From: Bacillus sp. FJAT-49711
GTDB lineage: Bacteria; Bacillota; Bacilli; Bacillales; Bacillaceae_C
DNA: 64,000 nt
Direction of reading: 5' to 3'
NCBI RefSeq assembly: GCF_018343715.1
Contig: NZ_JAGYPL010000003.1
Span: forward strand, 86,759-150,758
Shown: piece by piece, positions 43,962 to 52,448 of the stretch
How positions within the stretch are numbered: position 1 is the first letter of the stretch
Layout of the letters: every line of letters begins with the position of its first letter
Notes under the pieces: model-generated
The model's input: the letters and a program-made list of their open reading frames with translations, nothing else
Database searches by the model: none
Told to the model about the DNA's origin: nothing
Position numbers and translations under genes: made by a program

Positions 43962-44642
43962 ATGAATGGAAACACCAATTTAGAGGGTTTGCTTACGATC
44001 GTTCATAGTGAAATTGAATTAAAAAAGGATGCATATTTATTCCAAGAAGGCGACCCTGCAGACGGAATTTATTATATCCGTTCGGGTAGAATTCGAATTG
44101 GTAAAGTAACGCCCGATGGTCGCGAAATAGCGTTTCAGATATATAGTGAAGGAGATTTTATATATGAGATTTCTCTATATTCTGATCCAGCCTCCTACAC
44201 CGTTCATGCAAGAGCTATTGAAGACAGCGTATGTGCAAAAATAAAAAAAGACGATCTCGAGGAGAGTCTTCTTCTTAAACCAAGCCTGAACGTCGAATTT
44301 ATGAAGATGATGAGCCTTCACCATAAAAAAATGCAATCAAAATTCCGTGATCTCATTTTACATGGAAAAAAAGGTGCATTATATTCTACTCTGATCCGTT
44401 TGACGAACAGTTACGGGGTTGAGCAAGAAAATGGTTTCCTTATCGATTTATCACTTACGAATCAAGAGCTTGCCAACTTTTGCGGAATGAGCCGCGAAGT
44501 TGTCAATCGGATGCTAAGCAGCTTGAAAAAAGATGGAAAACTTTCAATGAAAGATGGTAAATTAATCATTCATGACCTCAATTATTTAAAGGAAGAAAAC
44601 CATTGCGAAATATGTCCGATTGAAATATGTAAAATAGACTAA
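43962..44642 (+). CDS. fnr: Fnr, oxygen-responsive transcriptional activator
   Basis: 226 residues, Crp/Fnr family. Sensor domain about 10-125 (LFQEGDPADGIYYIRSGRIRIGKVT), C-terminal HTH NQELANFCGMSREVVNRMLSSLKKDG. The C-terminus ends HCEICPIEICKID, placing three cysteines as C-x2-C-x4-C. This is the arrangement that, with an aspartate, binds the [4Fe-4S] cluster of B. subtilis Fnr. The ATG at 43962 follows AAGGGTGAT. Likely regulator of the TGTGA-N6-TCACA promoters across this window. No narK or nar genes are adjacent. Confidence 0.92.
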   Translation: MNGNTNLEGLLTIVHSEIELKKDAYLFQEGDPADGIYYIRSGRIRIGKVTPDGREIAFQIYSEGDFIYEISLYSDPASYTVHARAIEDSVCAKIKKDDLEESLLLKPSLNVEFMKMMSLHHKKMQSKFRDLILHGKKGALYSTLIRLTNSYGVEQENGFLIDLSLTNQELANFCGMSREVVNRMLSSLKKDGKLSMKDGKLIIHDLNYLKEENHCEICPIEICKID

Positions 44643-44668
44643 ATAGGCGCTGGACTTAGACGCTAAAA

Positions 44669-44700
44669 GGCTGACCAAGGAGGTCCGCTTTTTTTTTGCT
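44669..44700 (+). terminator. Terminator after fnr
   Basis: Hairpin GGCTGACC/GGTCCGC followed by nine T. The rest of the 44643-45102 gap contains only short open frames without supportable starts, plus the tandem Fnr boxes. Confidence 0.75.
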
Positions 44701-45026
44701 CTGTAAAGCGCCTTGTTGATCTTATAGCCAAGTTGAATTTCGATTGATTTTAAATTTTCTTCCACATTTGTCTGCCTCTATCCAACGAATTTATTGCCGC
44801 TCCTCCCCCTTCAACTATTTTCCGTTAATAAAGATCATCTTTCTTTTGCCCGATTAAAACAAAATGACAAACATATTTCGAAATTGCTTCATTTCTCCTC
44901 CAAAAAAATGCAAGCTCTACCACTTTATTAAGCATATCTTCCTTGAGTTTTGAAGAAGCAGCCTCTTTGAAAAGGCTTTTCAATTTTATGTCTAAATTTT
45001 AACATTGTGCATTTTTCAACATGAAG

Positions 45027-45082
45027 TGTGACTTTTCTCACTGTGATGCGCATCACAAAAAAGTACGATTTAACCATAAACA
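45027..45082 (+). promoter_or_regulatory. Two overlapping Fnr boxes and promoter of the ba3 oxidase operon
   Basis: Box 1 TGTGACTTTTCTCACT (45027-45042) matches the B. subtilis Fnr form TGTGA-N6-TCACT. Box 2 TGTGATGCGCATCACA (45042-45057) is an exact palindrome that shares one base with box 1. A TAAACA -10 (45077-45082) follows box 2 after 19 nt. Confidence 0.82.
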
Positions 45083-45102
45083 GCAATATAGGAGGATGTC
45101 AG

Positions 45103-45225
45103 ATGACCAAAAAGAAACACGGTTCAGATGTAAACCTTAAAGGAACGCTCATCAGTGTTTTTGCAGTTGGAATTATCATTTTAGTTATGTGGTTTGCCGT
45201 ATACGGTCTATATGTTGCGAGATAA
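45103..45225 (+). CDS. ba3-type cytochrome c oxidase subunit IIa
   Basis: 40 residues: a charged N-terminus (TKKKHGSDVNLKG) and one membrane helix (TLISVFAVGIIILVMWFAVYGLYV), the form of the single-helix subunit 2A that packs on ba3 oxidases. ATG at 45103 with AGGAGG upstream. First gene of the oxidase operon, behind the Fnr boxes. Confidence 0.82.
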   Translation: MTKKKHGSDVNLKGTLISVFAVGIIILVMWFAVYGLYVAR

Positions 45226-45227
45226 GC

Positions 45228-45370
45228 GCCTGTCCCACCGACTTCCTTACTTTAGGAATTAAGACTTGCGTTATCAGGAAACACGGCGAGTCTTGTTGAC
45301 TTATCGTAAGGAAAAGTACAAGTAATTTGCTAGTCGAGAGGCATTGGAGTTAGAGGCAAACTAGTTTCGA
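45228..45370. repeat. Interspersed noncoding repeat related to family A
   Basis: The 187-bp gap between subunits IIa and II carries GCGCCTGTCCCACCGACTT, ACACGGCGAG and TTTGCTAGTCGAGAGG, then TTGGAGTTAGAGG. These resemble the ends of the repeat at 28230-28590. It lies inside an operon. Confidence 0.4.
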
Positions 45371-45412
45371 AAAAAATGTTCATTTTATTAAAAAGGAAAA
45401 GTAGGTGAGATC

Positions 45413-45886
45413 ATGGATTTTCATAAGTATGAAAAAATTTGGTTGGTTTTCGGTATTTTATCATTAGTCATATTTTTAAGTATTGTTGGGGTAACCGCCT
45501 TTGGGCAAGGTCATACACCTGCAGGTGGGATGGACACCATTGATCCGGAAAAAGTGAGTGAAACAGCTCCATTCGATAACCCGGGTGTGAAGCAAATTGA
45601 TAAAAAAACGTATGAAGTGGTCCTTGTCGCGAAAGCTTTCGGATATGAACCTTCTGAGATTAAGATTCCAGTAGGAAAAGAAATTATTTTCACATTAACT
45701 AGTACAGATGTTGTTCACAGTTTTACCATTAAAGATACAAAAGTAAACATGATGGTTGTACCTGGAAGGATAACTCATAAAAGCTATACATTCGATAAAC
45801 CTGGAAAATATTTAGTCCTATGCAATGAGTATTGCGGTACGGGCCACCATTTTATGCAAACAGAGATTGAGGTGTATGAACCATGA
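45413..45886 (+). CDS. cbaB: ba3-type cytochrome c oxidase subunit II
   Basis: 157 residues. One N-terminal membrane helix (IWLVFGILSLVIFLSIVGVTAFG) anchors an outside cupredoxin domain. The CuA site has VVHSFTIKD (His) and CNEYCGTGHHFM (C-x3-C-x3-H-x2-M). It accepts electrons from a cytochrome c. ATG with AGGTGAG upstream; overlaps subunit I by 4 bp. Confidence 0.92.
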   Translation: MDFHKYEKIWLVFGILSLVIFLSIVGVTAFGQGHTPAGGMDTIDPEKVSETAPFDNPGVKQIDKKTYEVVLVAKAFGYEPSEIKIPVGKEIIFTLTSTDVVHSFTIKDTKVNMMVVPGRITHKSYTFDKPGKYLVLCNEYCGTGHHFMQTEIEVYEP

Positions 45887-47535
45887 AAGGAATACAAGAT
45901 CGTAAACTAGCATTATGGAATATTGGAGTGGCATACATTGCTTTTATTATCGGAACTTTATGTGGATTGCTGCAAGTGTTCGTACGAAACGATGCACTCG
46001 ATCTTCCATCATGGCTTGATTATTATCAAATTTTAACTGCTCACGGAGTATTACTTGCACTTATTTATACAACATTTTTCATTTTCGCATTTCTAATCGC
46101 TGGAATGAGTAAAACATTAGGCGGTTTTGGACCAAAAGTAAATGTATTCGCGTGGTTGGGATTTATCGTTACGACAATCGGAACAGCTCTTGCTACGGTT
46201 ATGATTATCTCAGGCAAAGCTTCCGTTCTTTATACATTTTACGCACCCCTTAAAGCAAGTGGATGGTTTTATATCGGACTCGCATTAGTGATTGTCGGCA
46301 CTTGGTTAAGCAGCTTTGCACTTATTGGTCACTATATTGCATGGAAAAAACGTAACAAAGGTCAGTTAAGTCCATTATTTGCATACATGACCATCTCAAC
46401 GTTGATTTTATGGATCATTGCATGTCTTGGCGTTGTAGCAACGGTTGTGTTCCAATATATTCCTTGGGCATTTGGTTGGGTTGACTCCATTAACGTTGAA
46501 CTCAGCCGCTCTCTATTCTGGTATTTTGGACACCCACTCGTTTACTTCTGGCTCTTGCCTGCATATATCGCATGGTATGTCGTCGTTCCAAAAATACTTG
46601 GTACAAAGGTTTTCAGTGATTCTTTAGCTCGCTTATCATTCGTATTGTTCATTTTATTTTCAATTCCAGTTGGATTCCATCACCAGTTAACAGAGCCTGG
46701 CATCTCAAGCTTTTGGAAGTTTTTACAGGTCGTTTTAACATTCATGGTTATTATTCCATCACTTATGACAGCTTTTTCTATGTTTGCTACATTTGAAATT
46801 TCTGGTAGAGAAAAAGGTGGTACAGGATTATTCGGTTGGTTTAGGAAATTGCCATGGAAAGATGTTCGCTTTACATCCATTTTTATTGCAATGGCGTTTT
46901 TCATTCCTGGTGGTGCCGGCGGTATTATTAATGCTAGCTTCCAGTTAAATGAGCTCGTGCATAATACACTATGGATTGTTGGCCACTTTCATATTACCGT
47001 TGGAACTCCAGTAGCCATGACATTTATGGGAATCACATTCTGGCTTGTTCCATATTTGACTGGTCGAAAATTCACAAAACGTTTACAAAGATTAGCCTTT
47101 ATCCAAATCATTTCATGGTCTGTCGGTATGCTTTTAATGTCTACCGCTCAGCATATTTTAGGATTGCTTGGTGCTCCAAGAAGAACAGCTTACTCTGGCT
47201 ATAACGGAAATGTAAATGCGTTGGAATGGTTCGATGGTATTTTATCAAACCATGTCACAATGGCGGTTGGCGGAACGATTTTATTCCTATCTGCGATGCT
47301 ATTAGTCTATATCGTTGCTAACCTATTATTCGTTGCACCTGAGGCAAAGTTGAAAGAAGAATTTGTAGAATTCCCAATTGCGGAAAGCGATAAAACACAT
47401 ACACCAAAATTCTTGGAAAACTGGTGGATTTGGATCGGTGTTGCAGTCGCCCTCATTATCATGGCGTACGCACTACCACTTACCCACATGATCCAACACG
47501 CCCCTCCCGGATCCGGAGGCCATATCACTTGGTAG
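45883..47535 (+). CDS. cbaA: ba3-type cytochrome c oxidase subunit I
   Basis: 550 residues, about 13 membrane helices. Low-spin heme and binuclear-centre histidines lie in LTAHGVLLALIYTTFF, FGHPLVYFWLLPAYIAWY (CuB ligand and cross-linked tyrosine region), FHHQLTEPG and VGHFHITVGTPVAMTFM. Type B (ba3) heme-copper oxidases have high oxygen affinity, which fits control by Fnr at low oxygen. Confidence 0.92.
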   Translation: MKGIQDRKLALWNIGVAYIAFIIGTLCGLLQVFVRNDALDLPSWLDYYQILTAHGVLLALIYTTFFIFAFLIAGMSKTLGGFGPKVNVFAWLGFIVTTIGTALATVMIISGKASVLYTFYAPLKASGWFYIGLALVIVGTWLSSFALIGHYIAWKKRNKGQLSPLFAYMTISTLILWIIACLGVVATVVFQYIPWAFGWVDSINVELSRSLFWYFGHPLVYFWLLPAYIAWYVVVPKILGTKVFSDSLARLSFVLFILFSIPVGFHHQLTEPGISSFWKFLQVVLTFMVIIPSLMTAFSMFATFEISGREKGGTGLFGWFRKLPWKDVRFTSIFIAMAFFIPGGAGGIINASFQLNELVHNTLWIVGHFHITVGTPVAMTFMGITFWLVPYLTGRKFTKRLQRLAFIQIISWSVGMLLMSTAQHILGLLGAPRRTAYSGYNGNVNALEWFDGILSNHVTMAVGGTILFLSAMLLVYIVANLLFVAPEAKLKEEFVEFPIAESDKTHTPKFLENWWIWIGVAVALIIMAYALPLTHMIQHAPPGSGGHITW

Positions 47536-47547
47536 GAGATGATAAAT

Positions 47548-47634
47548 ATGTTTTTAGCCGTCGCAGCTATGTTGATCGTCTTAGCAACCGTCACAGTTAT
47601 ATGTGTAGAAATTAATACAGTTGAAGAAGAGTAA
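47548..47634 (+). CDS. 28-aa putative single-helix protein at the end of the oxidase operon
   Basis: ATG 12 bp after subunit I with TAGGAGATG upstream. It encodes a hydrophobic helix (FLAVAAMLIVLATVTVICV) and a short acidic tail (EINTVEEE). The size and place suggest a small oxidase-associated subunit; not a recognised family. Confidence 0.55.
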   Translation: MFLAVAAMLIVLATVTVICVEINTVEEE

Positions 47635-47646
47635 ATTGTTTGGATA

Positions 47647-47746
47647 TTGTTTGGGTGCCAGGCACCCAAACAACTCTGAAACAATTAAAAACATTTTGAA
47701 TTGAACCGAAATTGTTCCAGTGCCTGGCACTGGAACAATTTTTTTT
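47647..47746 (+). terminator. Two perfect long palindromes ending the oxidase operon
   Basis: Palindrome 1 (47647-47673) is TTGTTTGGGTGCC-A-GGCACCCAAACAA. Palindrome 2 (47710-47740) has arms AATTGTTCCAGTGCC/GGCACTGGAACAATT and is followed by TTTTTT, a strong terminator. Both share the core GTGCCWGGCAC, also found at 62670. Confidence 0.85.
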
Positions 47747-49490
47747 ATCCTAATATAGGCTTGTTTAGAAATCTTACAGTTTGTTCGTGTTTATGCAGTT
47801 CGAGGATGATGATTTCGTTGTTGCCTTTTTGGAGTATGGGTGCTGGGATGTATAGTGTTTGTTGGGGGCCGATTTCCCAATAGCGTCCAAGGTTGTGACC
47901 GTTGATGAATACTACACCTTTCGTCCATTTAGACATGTCGATGAACGTATCAGCTACGTTATCAATTGTTAATGTTCCACGATGAAAATACGGATGACTT
48001 TCTTTTGTTTCTACATTAGAAAATGTTAGCTGGCTCACATCGTGTAGTGGTAATGGGTAAACCGTCCAATCAAATAAAAATTGGTTGTTCAATCTAACTC
48101 CTTCTGTGATGCCCTTAAAGTCAACGAGAAATGGTCCATAGTTGATGCGTCCCATATTCTCGACAATAATTTGGAGGTTTGTTTCATCTTCCAATATATC
48201 TACTTCTAAACTAGATTTACCGCTAATTCTATCAACTAATCCTATATATTCCCCATTCACATATACTTGTCCTCTGTCATGAACATCTTGAACAGTTAAT
48301 CTTTGTTTGCCATACGCTCCTTTAATGACCGTTTCATAAACGATAAAACCATATCCTTGACCGTAATGCTCCATCGTTAACGGTGCTTCACTTTTTTGCG
48401 GTGTAGAGAGCTGTTCTAATGAATCAAATAGCGCAACTCTTTCATTTAAACGAACTTCTCCATACTGCTTTTTCAGTGTTGGGGCTGGCAGCTTCATTTC
48501 TGGAAGATCTACATATTTCTCAAATGTTTTTCTAACAGCGTGAAACTTTTCTGTCACATCTCCTGACTCTGTCAATAATCCATCGTAATCATAGCTTGTA
48601 ATCGTAGGTTGATAGCTTTCTTCATTATGGTTCGCTCCATTATAAAAGCCAAAATTCGTTCCTCCATGAGCCATATAAAAATTGACTGAGCCATTTCTTT
48701 CGAGCATTTCTTCCAATGTTTCTACAACACTATCGGCCGGTCTTGTGTGATGCTCTTCTCCCCAATGGTCAAACCAGCCATGCCAAAACTCCATGCACAT
48801 TAGTGGACCATTTGGCTGCAATTTTTTTAGTTCTTCAAACGCCGCTTCAGTCCTTGATCCGAAATTCACCGTCTCCAACACATTTTCAATCATCCCGCCA
48901 TGCAGCATGCTTGGGAGTGGACCATCAGACGTAAAGAGCAGTTCATCTCCCACTCTTTTTTGAATGCTTTCTCGCATATATTGCAAATATCTTTGATCAT
49001 TGCCGAAGCTGCCATATTCATTTTCAATCTGCAAAGCGATGATAGGGCCACCATTCGAGCCTAAAAGTGGATTCAAGCGTTTGAATAGCTCGTCAAAATA
49101 AGCATCCACTTTTTCCAAGTATGGCGAGTTAAAACAACGTAATTTAATATTCGGTACAGTCATTAACCAATAAGGAAAACCTCCGAACTCCCATTCTGCA
49201 CAAATATAAGGGCCAGGTCTAACGATGACATGCAGCCCAACTTTTTCAGCAGTTCGGACAAAGCGCTCGATATCGGCTATACCCTCGAAAACAAATTGAC
49301 CTTCCTCAGGTTCGTGGATATTCCATGCTACATATGTTTCTACCGTATTCAGACCGCATTCTTTTAACTTCGTTAACCGATCTTCCCAATATTCTGGTAC
49401 CGTCCGAAAATAATGCATGGCCCCACTTAAAAGTAAGATTTCCTTCCCATCAAGCAGAAAGGACTTTTCATTAAACGTTAACTTCGGCAT
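47745..49490 (-). CDS. Beta-galactosidase, glycoside hydrolase family 35
   Basis: 581 residues. The GH35 catalytic domain starts LDGKEILLLSGAMHYFRT. The acid/base glutamate lies in ALQIENEYGSFG and the nucleophile in GPLMCMEFWHGWFDHWG. C-terminal beta-sandwich domains follow. No signal peptide, so it acts inside the cell on imported galactosides. It is at the end of the sialic acid operon; galactose is the usual sugar under sialic acid in glycans, so it may take the next residue after the sialidase. ATG with GGAGGAG upstream. Confidence 0.9.
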   Translation of the reverse strand: MPKLTFNEKSFLLDGKEILLLSGAMHYFRTVPEYWEDRLTKLKECGLNTVETYVAWNIHEPEEGQFVFEGIADIERFVRTAEKVGLHVIVRPGPYICAEWEFGGFPYWLMTVPNIKLRCFNSPYLEKVDAYFDELFKRLNPLLGSNGGPIIALQIENEYGSFGNDQRYLQYMRESIQKRVGDELLFTSDGPLPSMLHGGMIENVLETVNFGSRTEAAFEELKKLQPNGPLMCMEFWHGWFDHWGEEHHTRPADSVVETLEEMLERNGSVNFYMAHGGTNFGFYNGANHNEESYQPTITSYDYDGLLTESGDVTEKFHAVRKTFEKYVDLPEMKLPAPTLKKQYGEVRLNERVALFDSLEQLSTPQKSEAPLTMEHYGQGYGFIVYETVIKGAYGKQRLTVQDVHDRGQVYVNGEYIGLVDRISGKSSLEVDILEDETNLQIIVENMGRINYGPFLVDFKGITEGVRLNNQFLFDWTVYPLPLHDVSQLTFSNVETKESHPYFHRGTLTIDNVADTFIDMSKWTKGVVFINGHNLGRYWEIGPQQTLYIPAPILQKGNNEIIILELHKHEQTVRFLNKPILG

Positions 49491-49615
49491 ATTGCTCCTC
49501 CTCTACCCGGCAATGGTTTCCTCGATCTATCTCAACAACTTTTCCACCTGAACGGATTGATGCTGATATTACTTCTAAGTCCAGGCCCGATAATACCCAT
49601 TCTTAATTGCTTCAT
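49471..49615 (-). pseudogene. Remnant of a Gfo/Idh/MocA-type oxidoreductase
   Basis: An ATG at 49615 with AAGGGG upstream begins KQLRMGIIGPG, the dinucleotide-fold start of Gfo/Idh/MocA enzymes. It then runs, after a frame change, straight into EVISASIRSGGKVVEIDRG, a typical C-terminus of the same family, ending at 49471 inside the GH35 start. The middle (~300 residues) is missing. A deletion removed the gene body and left both ends fused. Confidence 0.55.
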
Positions 49616-49687
49616 TTCTAGCCCCTTCATCGATGAATTCTTTTCGATTGCGTATATTTAGAGTTTTTAATATTATGACTCTGGTTT

Positions 49688-49768
49688 ATTCAGTTTACTG
49701 GCTATCAGCTTAAGTTTACTGACTATCGGTTCGAGTTACTCTAGCCATCAACTCGCCTTTACTAGCCC
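49688..49768. repeat. Short imperfect tandem repeat (~21 bp, four units)
   Basis: Four diverged units of the type GTTTACTGGCTATCAGCTTA, between the ROK kinase gene and the oxidoreductase remnant. Like the larger minisatellites at 11.4 and 17.1 kb it is noncoding. Confidence 0.5.
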
Positions 49769-49773
49769 TCGCC

Positions 49774-50685
49774 TTAACATTGATGCTGCGACACGTTCGT
49801 ATTTCCCAACGATTGTTGTCTTTTCAAAAAGTTATAAACCGCTCCGACCATCCCAGCATGATTTGATAGCTTCGCTAAGACAATTTCAGTATTTTTATAA
49901 ATGGAAGGCTGTGCGTACTTTTGGACTTCCTGTCGAACTTCTTTTAAAAATTTATCGCCTCGTGCGGTAACACCCCCGCCGACAATCACTTTTTCGGGAT
50001 TAAAAATGTAAATAAGGTTTGTGATACCGATTGCTAAATGTTTGAAAAAGGTATTCACAGCCAATTTTATATCCTTATCACCTTCGTCGTACAATGCAAA
50101 AATTTCCTTTCCAGTCCAATCACGGTCTTCCTTGTATTTTCGGGCAAGATTGATCAAGCCGGAAACGGATGCAACCTTTTCAAATTGTTCTCCCTCAACT
50201 AACATATACCCCCACTCACCTGCACTGAAAGAGTGTCCGGAGTACATTTGACCGTCAATGGCAATCGCTCCGCCAATTCCAGTTCCAACAGTTAGCGCGA
50301 TAAAGTTATTTACGTCATGCCCTCCAAGCCATTGTTCGCCTAATGCAGCACAATCGACATCGTTTCTTACTTCAACGGGCAACCCAAGCGCCTCAGTGAC
50401 GAGCTTTTTTATTTCTACACCTGTATAGTTCGGAATCGTAGGACCAGCCCCTACAATCTTTCCATTATTGAAATCGACTTGGCCAGCTGTACTAATCCCC
50501 ACACCCTTGAAGGAGTGGTCTTTAAGCATGCTCTTCCCCTTATTAATCACCTTATTAATAATAGAAGGACCACCTTTATACGCTTCTGTATCCATTAATC
50601 CATGAGACATGATATTTCCTGCTTCATCAACGATTCCATATTTAATTTGCGTCCCACCAATATCAAATGCTAAATATTGATTCAT
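49774..50685 (-). CDS. ROK family kinase, probable N-acetylmannosamine kinase
   Basis: 303 residues. The ROK ATP site AFDIGGTQIKYGIVDEAG and GTGIGGAIAIDGQMYSGHSFSAGEWGYM are present; the Cys-rich zinc motif of glucokinases is absent, as in several Firmicute NanK proteins. Directly follows nanE with a 4-bp overlap, so phosphorylation of N-acetylmannosamine is the likely job. Glucokinase activity cannot be excluded. Confidence 0.82.
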   Translation of the reverse strand: MNQYLAFDIGGTQIKYGIVDEAGNIMSHGLMDTEAYKGGPSIINKVINKGKSMLKDHSFKGVGISTAGQVDFNNGKIVGAGPTIPNYTGVEIKKLVTEALGLPVEVRNDVDCAALGEQWLGGHDVNNFIALTVGTGIGGAIAIDGQMYSGHSFSAGEWGYMLVEGEQFEKVASVSGLINLARKYKEDRDWTGKEIFALYDEGDKDIKLAVNTFFKHLAIGITNLIYIFNPEKVIVGGGVTARGDKFLKEVRQEVQKYAQPSIYKNTEIVLAKLSNHAGMVGAVYNFLKRQQSLGNTNVSQHQC

Positions 50686-51368
50686 TTTTCAATTCCTTCT
50701 GCAAATGATTTTGTAATCAACTGTGGTCTTGTAATCGCGCTTCCAACAACAATTGACCATGCTCCTAATTCCAGCATTTTTTTCGCATCCTGTGGAGTAT
50801 TGATGCGGCCTTCCGCAATAACAGGAACCTTCGAACTCTTACAAAGTTCCTCGACTAATTCAAAATCAGGTCCTTCAAGCTTTGGACTATCTGCCGTGTA
50901 GCCAGATAATGTAGTTGAAAGCATATCCGCTCCGCAGCTAACTGCATATTCAGCATCATCTTTCGTTGCAATATCCGCCATCACTAGAGTATTGCTATGC
51001 TCGTGAATATAGCTAACTAATTCTTTCAATGTTTCCCCATTTGGCCTTTGGCGGATCGTAGCATCCAACGCAATAACATCGGGTTCTACCTCTAGAAGCT
51101 CCTTCACTTCATTAAGTGTTGCCGTTATAAAAACTTCACTACCCGGATAGTCGCGTTTAACCAATCCAATCACCGGAAGCCCCGTTTGCTTTTTTATAGC
51201 GGCAACATCTATCGCCGAATTGCTTCTGATCGCCACAGCTCCACCCTCTTTAGCTGCTTTGGCCATTTTCGCCATAATCTCTGATCCATGAAGAGGTTCA
51301 TTTTCAAGAGCCTGGCAGGAAACGATTAATTTTTTATGAATCGTTGAAAAAAATGATGGGTGACTCAT
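50682..51368 (-). CDS. nanE: N-acetylmannosamine-6-phosphate 2-epimerase
   Basis: 228 residues, TIM barrel of the NanE family: SCQALENEPLHG at the start, IALDATIRQRPNGE, MADIATKDDAEYAVSCGADMLSTTLSGYT and VIAEGRINTPQDAKKMLELGAWSIVVGSAITRP. It converts ManNAc-6-P to GlcNAc-6-P. Overlaps the kinase gene by 4 bp. Confidence 0.94.
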   Translation of the reverse strand: MSHPSFFSTIHKKLIVSCQALENEPLHGSEIMAKMAKAAKEGGAVAIRSNSAIDVAAIKKQTGLPVIGLVKRDYPGSEVFITATLNEVKELLEVEPDVIALDATIRQRPNGETLKELVSYIHEHSNTLVMADIATKDDAEYAVSCGADMLSTTLSGYTADSPKLEGPDFELVEELCKSSKVPVIAEGRINTPQDAKKMLELGAWSIVVGSAITRPQLITKSFAEGIEK

Positions 51369-51386
51369 ATACTTATCTCCTTCGTT

Positions 51387-52370
51387 TTATAAAAATGATT
51401 TAAAGACTTTGGCAAAATTATTTCCCATTAGCTTATATCCTTCCGCATCTGGATGGAGCCCATCAGGTAATAAGTTTTCGTATTTTTCATCAAGAATATC
51501 TAATCCATCTACATAGAAAATATGTTCATCGCCATTTTTAGTAAAAACATCTACAATTTGTTTCACTTGTTTTCTCATCTCAATAAGAGTAAATCCAACG
51601 AGGTTAGGTGTTTCTTCTCTAAAAGTCCCGTAAATTGGTGAACTTAATACGATTGGGACAGTAAGCTGTTTTTCTCGAATAATTTTAATAAAACCAATAA
51701 TTATAGCCTGGAATGTACGATTATTATAGCAACTATGTCCGTATGTATTGATACCGGCACATAATGAAATAAAGTCAACCTGTGTATCTCTTATCGTTCG
51801 AGCTATCATCGGCTCATATTGGCATTGCCCGCTAAAGCCCAGACATATTAGATCTAAGTCCAATTTTTTAGCGGTAATCGCTGGCCATGTAAGGGATGGA
51901 CTCTCAGCAGCATGACACTGAGTAATCGAACTTCCATAGGCAAGCCATTTCTTTCTAGCAGATGAATGAATTTTCCATTCTGCATTCTCCTCAATATATA
52001 CATTTTTCAATAACACTCGCTCTTGTTGAGATAAATAAATTTCTACTTTTTTGTTTTCAGCCGATAAATTTTCACATATAAAAAATGAGTCACTTTCTTT
52101 AACAATAGCTGTGTGTCGACATTCACCATCTAATACAATATCAAACTCAATTTCTGTATGAGCTGGCGCAAATTCTACCTTTATTTTAGACGAATTTGTT
52201 TCAAATGTAACTCTAACTCCAGCAGGAATTTCCGCCTGCCCGTTTAAAATATCTGGAGTAATAAAATCACGATCCTCGTAAAATATTCGCCATGGCTTTA
52301 TAAATTCCCCCATTTTTTCAAGGGAAATAGCTCCTAGTAAAGTTTGCGAATTAAGTATTATCGGTTTCAT
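51387..52370 (-). CDS. SGNH/GDSL-type esterase, probable sialate O-acetylesterase role
   Basis: 327 residues. An N-terminal beta-sandwich (about 1-125) precedes an SGNH hydrolase domain with block I WLAYGSSITQC (nucleophile serine), block II glycine LGFSGQCQ, block III LCAGINTYGH and the C-terminal LLPDGLHPDAEGY (Asp-x2-His). No signal peptide. Located between sialidase and nanE; removing O-acetyl groups from sialic acid is the natural guess. The substrate is inferred from context only. Confidence 0.78.
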   Translation of the reverse strand: MKPIILNSQTLLGAISLEKMGEFIKPWRIFYEDRDFITPDILNGQAEIPAGVRVTFETNSSKIKVEFAPAHTEIEFDIVLDGECRHTAIVKESDSFFICENLSAENKKVEIYLSQQERVLLKNVYIEENAEWKIHSSARKKWLAYGSSITQCHAAESPSLTWPAITAKKLDLDLICLGFSGQCQYEPMIARTIRDTQVDFISLCAGINTYGHSCYNNRTFQAIIIGFIKIIREKQLTVPIVLSSPIYGTFREETPNLVGFTLIEMRKQVKQIVDVFTKNGDEHIFYVDGLDILDEKYENLLPDGLHPDAEGYKLMGNNFAKVFKSFL

Positions 52371-52448
52371 ATATACATCACATTCTTTCTTTAAAATAAA
52401 ACACCAAATTACAAAAGCATGAATACTTTTGTAATTTGGATTTTCACC

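Noticed and set aside
44898..45012. Reverse-strand ORF reading DIKLKSLFKEAASSKLKED
   Set aside because: Protein-like for 34 codons but has no credible start or ribosome site, overlaps the Fnr box region and has no recognised family; kept as a note only.
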